The translations under genes were made by a program, and so were the position numbers. Of a stretch of 64,000 nucleotides of DNA, positions 42,907 through 52,800 are shown piece after piece; within the stretch, counting starts at the first letter, position 1; each line of letters starts with the position of its first letter. The stretch is from Kribbella catacumbae DSM 19601. Lineage in GTDB: Bacteria; Actinomycetota; Actinomycetes; Propionibacteriales; Kribbellaceae. The stretch covers positions 199,809 to 263,808 of the forward strand of contig NZ_AQUZ01000007.1 in NCBI RefSeq assembly GCF_000372465.1. Reading direction: 5' to 3'. Under the pieces are notes generated by a model. That model made no database searches. It was not told the origin of the DNA and saw nothing but the letters and a program-made list of their open reading frames with translations.

Positions 42907-44403
42907 ATGGCTGACAGCCATGGGAAGCACGCCAAGCACGGCACCGAGGGCGAGGGCCCGCTGGCCCGGACCGCGCTGCGGTTCACCGCGTTCACCGAGA
43001 AGTGGTTGCCCGACGCGTTCGGGTTCGTTCTGGTCGGCACCTTCGTGGTGCTGGTGTTCGGCCTGGTCACCGGCGAACCGCTGCTGAAGCGGCCGGACGA
43101 TCCGGCGGCGACCAAGGGTTTCGGCCTGGTCGACGCCTGGGGGCTGGGGTTCTGGAGCCTGATCACCTTCACGCTGCAGATGGCGATGATCATCATCGGC
43201 GGGTACGCCGTGGCCACCAGCGGCCCGGTCGCCCGGCTGATCACCCGGCTGGCCCGGATCCCCAAGTCACCCCGGACCGCGGTCGCCTTCGTCGCCGCGG
43301 TCGCGATGCTGGCGTCGTACCTGAACTGGGCGTTCAGCCTGATCTTCGCCGCGATCCTCGCCCGTGAAGTCGCCCGCAACGTGCCGAAGGCCGACTATCG
43401 GGCGCTGGGCGCGATGGCGTTCCTGGGGCTCGGCACGGTCTGGGCGCAGGGCCTGTCCGGCTCGGCCGCGCTGCAAGTCGCGAGTGCGAGCAGCAGCCCC
43501 GGCCCGGTCCAGGAAGTGATCCGCGAGAGCGGTCGCGCCAGTGGGCTGATCCCGCTCAGCGACACGATCTTCACCTGGCAGGCGCTCGCCGCCACCTTCT
43601 TCGTGTACGTCGTCGGCGTGGCGATGGCGTGGTTCGTCGCACCCGGCGAGGGCAACGCCAAGACGGCCGAGGACATCGGCATCGAGCTGCGGCCGCTGAT
43701 CGGCCGGGGCTCGGCGTACAACGGGCAGCGGGTGGACGGCGCGGAGGACGAGAAGCGCAGGCCGGGTGACTGGCTCGAGCACTCGCCGCTGTTTAACCTG
43801 CTGGTCGTCCTGCTCGGCACGATCTACCTGGTCCGGTACTTCGACGGCAAGAGCTTCTTCAATGCGCTCGACCTGAACACGGTGAACCTCATCCTCTTCC
43901 TGCTCGCCATGCTGCTGCACTGGCGTCCGTGGCGGATGGCACGGGCGGTGCGTGACGGAGCACCCGCGGCGGCCGGCGTACTGCTGCAGTTCCCCTTGTA
44001 CGGTGGCATCTTCGGCATGATCGCGTACACCGGGATCTCGGCCCGCCTGGCCGGGTGGCTGGTGCAGGCGAGCAACCAGTTCCTGTTCCCGCCGTTGGTG
44101 GCGATCTACTCCTGCATCCTGGGCGTCTTCGTGCCCAGTGGTGGCAGCAAGTGGGTGATCGAAGCGCCGTACGTGCTGGACGCGGCCAACCAGCTCAACG
44201 TGGATGCCGGCTGGATGGTCGTCGTGTACGACCTCGGGGAGGCCAGCGCCAACCTGCTGCAACCGTTCTGGATGCTGCCGACGCTGGCCATCCTCGGACT
44301 CAAGGCCCGCGACATCATGGGCTACACGTTCACGATGTTCCTCGCCTGCTTCCCCGCAGCCCTACTTGCCGTGACCCTCCTGGCGCCGCATGTGACCGGC
44401 TGA
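42907..44403 (+). CDS. Short-chain fatty acid transporter, AtoE/TIGR00366-like
   Basis: ATG 42907 has GGAGCGGAGG upstream. The 498-residue protein has about eleven hydrophobic helices and the AtoE features LTRLARIPKSPRTAVAFVA, YLNWAFSLIFAAILARE, and FVPSGGSKWVIEAPYV near the C-terminus. It probably imports or exports short-chain acids such as acetoacetate or butyrate. It is divergent from padR, 223 bp between starts. The role next to inositol synthesis is not obvious. Confidence 0.9.
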   Translation: MADSHGKHAKHGTEGEGPLARTALRFTAFTEKWLPDAFGFVLVGTFVVLVFGLVTGEPLLKRPDDPAATKGFGLVDAWGLGFWSLITFTLQMAMIIIGGYAVATSGPVARLITRLARIPKSPRTAVAFVAAVAMLASYLNWAFSLIFAAILAREVARNVPKADYRALGAMAFLGLGTVWAQGLSGSAALQVASASSSPGPVQEVIRESGRASGLIPLSDTIFTWQALAATFFVYVVGVAMAWFVAPGEGNAKTAEDIGIELRPLIGRGSAYNGQRVDGAEDEKRRPGDWLEHSPLFNLLVVLLGTIYLVRYFDGKSFFNALDLNTVNLILFLLAMLLHWRPWRMARAVRDGAPAAAGVLLQFPLYGGIFGMIAYTGISARLAGWLVQASNQFLFPPLVAIYSCILGVFVPSGGSKWVIEAPYVLDAANQLNVDAGWMVVVYDLGEASANLLQPFWMLPTLAILGLKARDIMGYTFTMFLACFPAALLAVTLLAPHVTG

Positions 44404-44513
44404 CTAAGGGTGGCCGGTAGGAGACGCTACGATCCAGGCGGAATAGGGAGCGTTACCACATCGGCCGTACTCTGGGTCGCAATGACTTCAGCGAGATCGT
44501 CGAGGATTGCACT

Positions 44514-46739
44514 GTGAGTGAAGCTCGTAGGAAAGCTCCTACCCGCGCGCGCCGCAAGAAGCACTGGGCACTGAGGGTCCTGGGCTGGCTGCTGGCACTG
44601 TTCTGCCTCGGTGTGATCGGCGCTGCCGCCACCTTCTTCATCGGCTACCAGACGACCGAGATCCCGGACCCCAACAAGGCGTTCGCGACGAACACGACCA
44701 CGGTCTACTACTCCGACAACAAGACAGTGCTCGGCACCTTCTACGACCAGAACCGGCGGTCGGTGCCGCTGACGCAGGTCCCGAAGCACGTCCAGGACGC
44801 GATCATCGCCGCCGAGGACCGCACCTTCTGGACCAACCCGGGGATCTCGCCGTCCGGCATGGCGCGGGCGGCCTTCAACATCGCCCGGGGCGAGCAGTTG
44901 CAGGGTGGCTCGACGCTCACCCAGCAGTACGTGAAGATCATGTACCTGACCCAGGAGCGCACCTTCTCGCGGAAGTTCTCCGAGCTCTTCATCGCTACCA
45001 AGCTGAGCCGCACACAGGACAAGAAGCAGATCCTCGAGGGATACCTGAACACCATCTACTTCGGTGAGGGTGCGTACGGCATCGCGGCCGCGGGCGACGC
45101 GTACTTCAATGTGCCGGACCCGCGGAACCTGAGCGTGTCAGAGGCCGCCTTCCTCGCGACCGTGCTGAACAACCCGACCCGCTTCGACCCGGACGACCCT
45201 TCGGCGCAGAAGCGGATCATCGAGCGGTACCAGTACGTCCTCAGCGGGATGCAGGAGATGGGCACGATCTCGCCGGCCAAGGCAGCGCAGTACAAGGGAA
45301 AGCTGCCCGACCTTACCGAGAAGAAAAAGAAGAGCGACCGGTACCAGGGCCCGAAGGGCTTCCTGCTCGACATGGCCCGCAAGGAACTCGCGAAGATCGT
45401 CCCTGAGGACCAGATCAGTGGCGGCGGCCTGCGGGTCGTCACCACCTTCGATGTGCGCAAGCAAAGCGCCATCATCAAAGCCGGCACGGATCGGTTGCCG
45501 AAGAAGAACCGGTCGAACCTGCACGTCGGGCTGGCCTCGGTCAGGCCCGGCACGGGTGAACTGGTCGCGATGTACGGCGGACCGGACTACCTGAAGAGCC
45601 AGCTGAACTGGGCGACGCTGAAGGCCCGGCCCGGCTCCTCCTTCAAGCCGTTCGCCGTCGCGGCGGCGCTGCAGGAGAACCGGAGCATCTACGACGTCTT
45701 CCAGGGCGACAGTCCGATCGAGGTCCAGGGCAAGGAACTCAACAACGAGTTCGACCAGGACTATGGCGACGTCAACCTGCTGAAGGCCACCGAGCAGTCC
45801 ATCAACACCGCGTTCTACGACCTGGTCGACAAGCAGATGGAAGACGGCCCGGACAAACTCGTCAACGCTGCCGAGGCCGCGGGGATCCCCAAGACCGACG
45901 CCCTCGAGCGCGGCCGGAACAACCCGTCGACCGTGCTCGGGCCGGACCCCTATGCGTCGCCGGTCGACATGGCCAACGCGTACGCGACCTTCGCCGCCAA
46001 CGGCATGTACGTGCCGGTGCACACACTGAAGAGCGTCACCGGGCCGGCCAACAAGTCGATCTGGACGCAGGCGAAGCTCGTCCCCAAGCAGAACCTCGAC
46101 CCGAAGATCGCGCAGATGGTCAACTACGTTCTGCAGAACGTCGTCGACGGGCCGAAGGGCAGCGGCAGGGACGCCAAGGAGCTCGACCGCCCGGTGGCGG
46201 GCAAGACCGGCACCGCCGGTGGTGTCGCGTTCGAGCACCGGGCTGAGAACGCCAAGTGTGGCGGCTGCAAGGACGGCGCCGACACGCTGACGTCGTGGTG
46301 GGCGGGCTACACGCCGCAGTTGTCCACCGCAGTGCTGTACCGGGCCGGCAAGACCGGTGAGTCCGACCTGGACCCGTACAGCGAGGACGAGGCGTTCTTC
46401 GGCGGCAACTGGCCGGTGAAGACCTGGCTGGCCTACATGGAGCCGGCTCTGGCGGGCTTGGAGGCCGCGGAGTTCACCCCGCCGGACGAAGAGCAGATCA
46501 AGGACAGCCCGACGCCGACGCCGACGTACACGCCGACGCCCACTCCGCCGCCGTCGAGCACCCCGCCGCCGTCGAACACCCCACCCCCTTCGAACACCCC
46601 GCCTCCGTCGAACACGCCGAAGCCGCCCAAGCCGACGGTGCCCAGCCCGACGAAGCCCAAGCCGACGAAGCCAACCTTCCCGACCCTCCCCACCGGCCCG
46701 ACCGAGACCCCTCCACCCGAGGCATCGACCGGCCAGTAG
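44514..46739 (+). CDS. Class A penicillin-binding protein (PonA-like)
   Basis: The 741-residue protein from GTG has a basic cytoplasmic lead, TM (about 22-46), GT51 glycosyltransferase domain with EDRTFWTNPG (about 102) and GGSTLTQQYVK, then a transpeptidase domain with SSFK, SIN and KTGTAGG motifs. The last 80 residues are Pro/Thr/Ser/Lys-rich repeats (TPTPTPPPSSTPPPSNT). It polymerises and crosslinks peptidoglycan. The position near ino1-padR matches ponA1 in Mycobacterium. An excellent terminator follows. Confidence 0.95.
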   Translation: MSEARRKAPTRARRKKHWALRVLGWLLALFCLGVIGAAATFFIGYQTTEIPDPNKAFATNTTTVYYSDNKTVLGTFYDQNRRSVPLTQVPKHVQDAIIAAEDRTFWTNPGISPSGMARAAFNIARGEQLQGGSTLTQQYVKIMYLTQERTFSRKFSELFIATKLSRTQDKKQILEGYLNTIYFGEGAYGIAAAGDAYFNVPDPRNLSVSEAAFLATVLNNPTRFDPDDPSAQKRIIERYQYVLSGMQEMGTISPAKAAQYKGKLPDLTEKKKKSDRYQGPKGFLLDMARKELAKIVPEDQISGGGLRVVTTFDVRKQSAIIKAGTDRLPKKNRSNLHVGLASVRPGTGELVAMYGGPDYLKSQLNWATLKARPGSSFKPFAVAAALQENRSIYDVFQGDSPIEVQGKELNNEFDQDYGDVNLLKATEQSINTAFYDLVDKQMEDGPDKLVNAAEAAGIPKTDALERGRNNPSTVLGPDPYASPVDMANAYATFAANGMYVPVHTLKSVTGPANKSIWTQAKLVPKQNLDPKIAQMVNYVLQNVVDGPKGSGRDAKELDRPVAGKTGTAGGVAFEHRAENAKCGGCKDGADTLTSWWAGYTPQLSTAVLYRAGKTGESDLDPYSEDEAFFGGNWPVKTWLAYMEPALAGLEAAEFTPPDEEQIKDSPTPTPTYTPTPTPPPSSTPPPSNTPPPSNTPPPSNTPKPPKPTVPSPTKPKPTKPTFPTLPTGPTETPPPEASTGQ

Positions 46740-46746
46740 CTCCAGC

Positions 46747-46776
46747 AGAAGGCACCCCGAAACCGGGGTGCCTTCT
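46747..46776 (+). terminator. Intrinsic terminator of the PBP gene
   Basis: A 13-bp perfect stem (AGAAGGCACCCCG and complement) closes an AAAC loop, followed by tcgcgatt. It starts 7 bp after the stop. Confidence 0.85.
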
Positions 46777-47005
46777 TCGCGATTGAGCACTTGTACTCCG
46801 GCCAAGACCGCGCCGGTGCCGGGAGGATGCACGGATGCGGACAAGGGGTCGGCGGTGGGCTGGGGTTCGGGCGGGTTTCCGGTCGCCCGCCGTCGAGGGT
46901 ATGACCTGCCGGGGGTGATGCCTGGTGTGTTCGACCCGGGAACGGGGATGGGGCACCATTGGGGTGTGATGGCGCCTGGGTGGTTTGTTGCGCAGTGGGT
47001 GGGTT

Positions 47006-48220
47006 GTGCGCAGGAGCGGGCTTCTGGTGGTCGTTGAGCGGGCGGCCTCTGATGAGCAGCCGCAGGGGGCTCGGAGGGCTAAGGAAGCTACTGCGCTCGG
47101 GGTGCGGTGGCGGCCGGATCTGACCTTCCGCGAGACGATCGGGTGGTGGCTGGTCACCCGGATCGGGATCTTCGTCCTGTCCGTCTCGGCGCCGCTGCTG
47201 TTCAACCGTGGCGACACCTACCCCAACGTGTGGCGTGCCTGGCTGCAATGGGACGTCTGGCACTTCAAGGCGATCGCAGACTTCGGCTACAACCACGGTG
47301 AGCCGTCCGGCGCTCCACTGGCCGCGTTCTTCCCAGGACTGCCGTACCTGATGCGTGTAGTCGGCTGGACCGGCATAGGGCCGGTCGCTGGCGGCGTACT
47401 GATCTCCCTGGTTGCCAGTGCCGTCGCAGGCGTGTACCTCGCCCGGCTGGCGCAGTACGAGTTCCCGCAGTTGGCCAACTTCGGTCCGAAGGCGGCACTG
47501 ATCTGGTTCACGGCTCCGGTCGGGGTGTTCCTGGCGGCGCCGTACACAGAGGCCTTGTTCTGCGCCTTCGCCTTCCCCGGCTGGCTGGCGGCGCGACAGG
47601 GCCGGTGGGCGCGTGCTGCACTCTTCGTAGCGCTCGCGGCGACGGTCCGGGTGTCGGGCATCTTCCTCGCCTGCGCACTGGTGGTCGAGTTCCTCACCTC
47701 GAAGAAGAGAGACTGGTACTCCGTACCGTGGCTGGCGCTGCCGGCTGTGACGGTACTCGGCTTCATGGCCTACCTGAAGCAGATCCACGGTTCCTGGTTC
47801 GCCTGGCAGGAGGCGCAGGAGAAGGGCTGGGCCCGCGAGTTCACCAAGCCCTGGGTCTCGCTGATGAACACCGTGGATGCCGCGACCAAGGGCCACTTCG
47901 CGGGGGATCGCAGCGACTGGACCTGGATGTTCCGGGCCGAACTGGTCGCGCTCGTCGTCGGCCTGGTCGTAGTGGCCTGGCTGCTCTGGCGCCACTCCTG
48001 GGGCGAGGCGGCCTGGGTCGCCAGCACGATTGCCGCGTTCGTCACGTCGTTCTGGATCTACTCACTGACCCGGGCGACCCTGCTCTGGTGGCCGCTCTGG
48101 ATCGGCCTGGCAGTCCTCGCCGAGCGAAGACCCTGGCTAGGCCGCCTCTACTTGGCGGTGGCGATACCCCTGGCGGCCATCTGGGCCGCAGGCTTCTTCA
48201 CGGGCCGCTGGACCGGCTGA
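47006..48220 (+). CDS. Polytopic GT-C glycosyltransferase (PIG-V/Rv0051-like)
   Basis: The start is uncertain: GTG 47006 has GGGTGGG upstream, while TTG 46985 and GTG about 47030 are possible. The protein of about 404 residues has about nine membrane helices and, in the first outer loop, WDVWHFKAIADFGYNH, typical of GPI-mannosyltransferase-like (PIG-V) enzymes using polyprenyl-phosphate sugars. Mycobacterial Rv0051, next to ponA1, is comparable. It probably adds a mannose to a cell-envelope lipid or protein. Confidence 0.85.
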   Translation: MRRSGLLVVVERAASDEQPQGARRAKEATALGVRWRPDLTFRETIGWWLVTRIGIFVLSVSAPLLFNRGDTYPNVWRAWLQWDVWHFKAIADFGYNHGEPSGAPLAAFFPGLPYLMRVVGWTGIGPVAGGVLISLVASAVAGVYLARLAQYEFPQLANFGPKAALIWFTAPVGVFLAAPYTEALFCAFAFPGWLAARQGRWARAALFVALAATVRVSGIFLACALVVEFLTSKKRDWYSVPWLALPAVTVLGFMAYLKQIHGSWFAWQEAQEKGWAREFTKPWVSLMNTVDAATKGHFAGDRSDWTWMFRAELVALVVGLVVVAWLLWRHSWGEAAWVASTIAAFVTSFWIYSLTRATLLWWPLWIGLAVLAERRPWLGRLYLAVAIPLAAIWAAGFFTGRWTG

Positions 48221-48238
48221 CATCTGCCGCGCTGGCTA

Positions 48239-48490
48239 TCAGCTGGTGCGGCCGGCGTGGATCACGATCACGGTCACGGTCTTGTCGTTGACGTCGTACA
48301 GGACGCGATAGCGCCCGCTGCGCATCCGCCGGCGGTCCGGTGTGCCGTACTCCGCCGTGCCCTCCGGCCGGGGGTCGTCGGCCAGCAGATCGACTGATTG
48401 GAACAGCTGGTCCAGGCCCTCGGGATCGTCCTTGAGGAAACCGGTGGCCTGGTCGAGTGCGCGCTCGCTCCAGATGATCTCGTACGTCAC
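48239..48490 (-). CDS. RelE/ParE-family toxin
   Basis: The 83-residue protein MTYEIIWSERALDQATGFL... with RMRSGRYRVLYDVNDKTVTV and a final His in VIHAGRTS fits RelE-type ribosome-dependent mRNA interferases. Arg residues around the core match the family. ATG overlaps the antitoxin stop by 4 bp. Antitoxin-first order is typical. Confidence 0.88.
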   Translation of the reverse strand: MTYEIIWSERALDQATGFLKDDPEGLDQLFQSVDLLADDPRPEGTAEYGTPDRRRMRSGRYRVLYDVNDKTVTVIVIHAGRTS

Positions 48491-48741
48491 GCCTTGGTCA
48501 GACCTAGCCGCTCGCGGGCCTCACGATGCGGCACTGTGTGCAGTGTGCCTGTGGCCTTTTCCAGGTCGTACTGGGCGAACGCCAGGGCGTCTTCGATCTC
48601 GTCCAGTTCCTGGGCCGAGATGATCACGGCGGCTGGTTGGCCATGGTCGGTGATCGTGGTGCGCTCGCGCCGGGAGCTGGCCCGGCGAACCAGGGAGCCG
48701 AACTGACCCCGGGCCTCTGTGATCGGCAACGTGTCACTCAT
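48487..48741 (-). CDS. Phd/YefM-type antitoxin
   Basis: ATG 48741 (MSDTLPITEARGQFGSLVRR) gives 84 residues with the Phd/YefM N-terminal DNA-binding fold (TITDHGQPAAVIISAQELDE) and a C-terminal helix to mask the toxin. The start codon lies in a TGTACA-GAAG-TGTACA dyad, which should be its operator. An ATG 18 bp upstream would break the operator logic. Confidence 0.88.
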   Translation of the reverse strand: MSDTLPITEARGQFGSLVRRASSRRERTTITDHGQPAAVIISAQELDEIEDALAFAQYDLEKATGTLHTVPHREARERLGLTKA

Positions 48742-48756
48742 GTACAGAAGTGTACA
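48741..48756. promoter_or_regulatory. Toxin-antitoxin operator
   Basis: TGTACA at 48741-48746 and 48751-48756 flank GAAG. The element directly abuts the antitoxin start, as for autoregulated Phd/YefM systems; a leaderless transcript is possible. Confidence 0.6.
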
Positions 48757-48931
48757 CAACCAGGTCGCCCAGCACAGTGAGTTCGAGCTGGCTGACGATC
48801 AAGGTCATCGGTCTGGGGATGGCCGCAGTAGCCCTGCTGGCGGCCGATGTCGTCTGCGCTTCCGCTGAACCTAGGCCGGTTGAGTAGTTGTGCTCACGCG
48901 TCGCCGGAGCGTGGCGACTTACGGTGAGCGC

Positions 48932-49611
48932 ATGACCGGGAAAGCGGGACAGCCGAGCGGTGACAAGCGACTGAGTAGCCAGGTGCTGTGCCTGGTGGGG
49001 GCGCTTGCCCTCGGGCTTGTGGTGGCGGTGGTGGCTGGGCTGATCGGTACTTCGTCTACGAGGGCCGGTGCGCCCCGGACGACGAGTGCTGGGCATTGCT
49101 GGCCGGCCTCACGGTCGGTGTGATCGCCGGTGGGGTCGTCGCCGCGATCACCGTCGTCGCGCTGGCGGCGTACACGGGAGTCGGGGTGGCGTTCGGTGTG
49201 GGAGCCGCCATCGCGTTTCTGCTCGCCGCCAGCGCGCCGCTCGTCTGGTTCCAGGGCTGGGCTCCACTCCTGTACTTCGGGGCGGCGGTCGCCCTGGTCG
49301 GTGCGTTCGCGCTGAGCCAGTCAGCGGGCGGGTGGAAGCGGCCGAAGCCGGTCGCGATTCTGCTGGTGGTCGCCGTACTCGGGATCGCCGGCTACCCGGT
49401 GGGCAAGAAGCTCAACGACGTCCGCTACGCGCAGCACAGCATCGAGAGCCTGGTCGAGCGGCCGCTCCAACCCGAGCTGGCCGGGACGGACTTCTGGGAC
49501 GTCGGGTACGGAACGACTGGGGTCGAGTACTCCGTCCTGGAGCCCGAGCGCAACGGCAGCCGGCTCGCCGCGGCGGCAGCGGAGTGCCAGTTCTGCGGCT
49601 GGCTCGCCTGA
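48932..49611 (+). pseudogene. Membrane protein gene with frameshift
   Basis: ATG 48932 begins MTGKAGQPSGDKRL and a first helix (VLCLVGALALGLVVAVVAGL). Near 49050 (ctgatcggtacttcg) the coherent protein moves to another frame: YFVYEGRCAPDDECWALLAG, followed by three more helices (about to 49400) and a soluble C-terminus ending CQFCGWLA at 49611. One inserted or two lost bases would restore about 226 residues. The protein is unrecognised. It could be a real pseudogene or a base-call error; the downstream terminator suggests a once active unit. Confidence 0.65.
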
Positions 49612-49742
49612 ACTGTCCGGGATGTGGACAGTTTTGGGTCAAGGCAACCTAACCGGAGCCTCGCTCGTCAGTAAGGATGTTGGGGTGGCAGGCCGGGCGG
49701 GGTCGCCACCCCTCCATACTTCCCGGCCGACTGGCGCGGGCG

Positions 49743-49784
49743 TCCGGCGGAACCTCTCAGGGGCAGGTTCCGCCGGAAGTTTTT
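49743..49784 (+). terminator. Intrinsic terminator
   Basis: TCCGGCGGAACCT at 49743-49755 pairs perfectly with 49765-49777 (9-nt loop) and is followed by agtttttt. This is the best intrinsic terminator in the window; it ends plus-strand transcripts from the frameshifted membrane gene. Confidence 0.85.
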
Positions 49785-49795
49785 TGTGCCCACCT

Positions 49796-49884
49796 CCCGT
49801 TCATTCGCCCTCTTTTCACCCTCTTTGGACCTCCCGGCCGACCGCGGGCCGACCGGGAGGGTGAAAAGAGGGCGAATGAACGGG
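49796..49884. terminator. 28-bp perfect inverted repeat, bidirectional terminator candidate
   Basis: The arms at 49796-49823 and 49857-49884 are exact complements (start CCCGTTCATTCGCCC), with a 33-nt GC-rich loop that has its own CTCCCGG/CCGGGAG dyad. It lies between converging genes, 9 bp from the GH92 stop. The arms carry A/T runs on both sides, so it could stop transcription from the right; its length is unusual. Confidence 0.65.
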
Positions 49885-49892
49885 GGGCGGGG

Positions 49893-52800
49893 CTAGCCGA
49901 AGTTCCGGTCGATGGACTGCGATGGCGTCGGGCTCGGCTTGGTCTCGGCGACCCGCTTGTCGCTCGGGTGGGTGCCGGCCTCGATGCCCTTCAGGGTGCC
50001 GAGCAGTTCGAGCTCGGACAGCGTCACCCCGTCAGCCCCGGCCGCCGGAGTCATCACCAGCCGGTACTGCGTATAGGCCTTCGGCGCCGCGACGCTGAAG
50101 GACCTCGTGTACGCCGGAAGCGCCCACGCCTGGCCGCTCCGCTTGTCCACCTCGGTCCACGTCGTTCCGTCGTTCGACCCTTCGAGCGTCCACGCCGACG
50201 GCGCAGTACCGGTGTTTCCGCTGGTCAGCGTGTACATCGTGACCTGCCGGCCCTGCTGCAGGTCGACCGTGACCGTCGGTGTCGCGCCGGTCAGCGTGAT
50301 CTGCTTCTTCGAGTCGTTGTCGGTCAGCGCGGACACGTCCACGCCGCCGGCCGCCGTGACGGCACCCTCGTCCTCGGTCGAGTCGCGCCAGGTCTTCGGG
50401 TCCTCGCCCGGCGTCGTGAGCGACGGCGGAGCGTCGTTGCGGCCGGTGCCCCAGCTGGACGGCTGGTCGGTCATGTCGAACTCGATCTTGCCGCCATTCG
50501 CGATCAGGTCGTGCGGCAGCGCGGTCGAGGTCCACTTCTTGCCGTTGACCTTGACGCCCTTCACGTACAGGTTCTTCGCGCTGTTCTTCGGCGCGCTGAT
50601 GGTCAGCTTCTTGCCGCCGGCCAGCCGCACCGTCGCCTTGGTGAACAGCGGCGCCCCGATCGCGTACGACGGGGAGCCCACCTGCAGCGGGTAGAACCCG
50701 AGCATGCTGAACAGGTACCACGCGGACATCTCGCCGTTGTCCTCGTCGCCCGGGTAGCCCTGGCCGATCTCGGATCCCAGGTAGAGCCGGTTCAGGACCT
50801 CGCGCACCTTCTCCTGCGTCTTCGCCGGCTGGCCCGCGAAGGCGTACATGTAGGCGATGTGGTGCGACGGCTGGTTGCTGTGGCCGTACTGGCCCATCCG
50901 GACGTCGCGAGCCTCGAGCATCTCGTGGATCGTGCCGCCGTAGCCGCCGGTGTGCAAGGCGTCTTCCGGAGTACTGAAGAACTCGTCGAGCTTTTTCGCC
51001 AGACCTTCGCGGCCGCCGTACAGGGCGGCCAGGCCGGCGCCGTCCTGCGGGGCCGAGAACGCCATGTTCCAGGCGTTCGTCTCGGTGTAGTCGTGACCCC
51101 AGTCCATCGGGTGGAAGGTCGAGGGCGAGTTGCCCCAGACGCCGGCGGCGTCCTTGCCCTGGAAGAAGTTCAGCGCCGGGTCGAACAGCGTGACGTAGTT
51201 GCGCGCGCGGTTCAGGTAGTAGTCGTAGTTGTCGAGGTACTCCTGCTTGCGCGGGTCACTCTTCTTCGCCGCGTCGTACAGCGCCTTGGACATGTTGGCG
51301 ATGCCGTAGTCGTTGATGTAGCCGTCCATCGACCAGCTGAAGCCCTCACCGGTGGTGTTGGCCGTGTAGCCGTTGAACACCGAGCGGTCGAGTCCCTTGC
51401 GGCCGACGTTGTCCGTCGGCGGGCGGGCGGCCGCGTTCTTGAGTGCCGCGTCGTACGCCGCCTGCACGTCGATGCCCTTGATCCCCTTGAGGTAGGCATC
51501 GGCGAACGCGACGTCCGAGCTGGTGCCGACCATCAGGTTGGCGTAGCCCGGCGAGGACCAGCGCGAGATCCAGCCGCCGTCCTTGTACTGCTGGACGAAC
51601 CCGTTGACCAGATCGCCGGCGGTGTCCTGCGCGAACAGGCTGTACGCCGGCCAGACGGTCCGGTACGTGTCCCAGAACCCGTTGTTCACGTAGGTCTGGC
51701 CGGCCACGATCTTCGAGCCGGTCGTGGTTGGTGTGTCGGCGCCGACCTTGGGTGACGTCGGCGACGCGTAGGTGATCACCGGCTTCTTCGCCGTACCGGT
51801 GTTCTCGGAGCCGTTGTTCGGGTAGAGGAACAGCCGGTAGAGGTTCGAGTAGAGCGTGGTGAGCTGGTCGGTCGTCGCGCCCTCGACCTGGATCGTGCTG
51901 AGCTTGGCGTCCCAGGCTTCCTGGGCGGCGTTGCGGACCTTCTCGAACCGGCTGCCCTCGGCGAGCTCCAGTTCGAGGTTCTTCTTGGCCTGTGCCGTGC
52001 CGATCAGCGAGGTCGCGATCCGCAACTGGACCTGCTTCACCGACGGGTCGAAGGAGAAGTAGCCGCCGACGTTCGCGCCGCCACCGTTGGCGAGCTTGCC
52101 GCTGGCAACCACTTTCTGGTCGACCACGCCGTACACGAACAACCGGCCGGCGCCGGTGGACAGACCGCTCTTGACGTCGCTGTAGCCGGTGACCACGCCG
52201 GTCTCGGGGTCGAGCGTCAGGCCGCCGAGGTTGCTGGTGTTGTCGAACACCAGCGACGCCTTGCCGGCCGGGAAGGAGAACCGCAGCATCGCCGCGTGGT
52301 CGGTCGGAGTCAGCTCGACCGCGTTGCCGTTGTCGAAGGTGACGCCGTAGTAGTACGGCCGGGCGATCTCGTTGTCATGGCTGAACGCCATGGCTCGCGC
52401 CTTGCGGTTGGCGGTCGGCGTGTCGGCGGTCGACGGCATCACCTGGAAGGTCTGCCGGTCACCCATCCACGGGCTCGGCTCGTGGCTGATCGAGAACGCC
52501 TGGATCTCGGGTTTGTTCTGGTCGTTGTTGCCCTTGGCGTAGTCGTACAGCCAGGAGATCGAGCCGGCGTTCGTGACCGGCGTCCAGAAGTTGAAGCCGT
52601 GCGGGACGGCGGTCGCGGGGAAGTTGTTACCCCGGGAGAAGCCGCCGGTGGAGTTCGTGCCGCGGGTGGTGATGGCCAGGTCAGACGGGTGATGCCGGGC
52701 GGTCTTCTGCGCGGCGGCGTCCGAACTGGTCGCCTTGCTGATCCGGAGGTCGTCGATCCAGCCGCGGAAGTCGGCCGGGCCGGTCGGCTTGTCATAGCCG

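Noticed and set aside
49677..51755. A 692-codon plus-strand frame opposite GH92
   Set aside because: It is the antisense of a well-matched glycoside hydrolase, is low in sequence complexity (Arg/Val/Gly rich), and starts within the terminator region.
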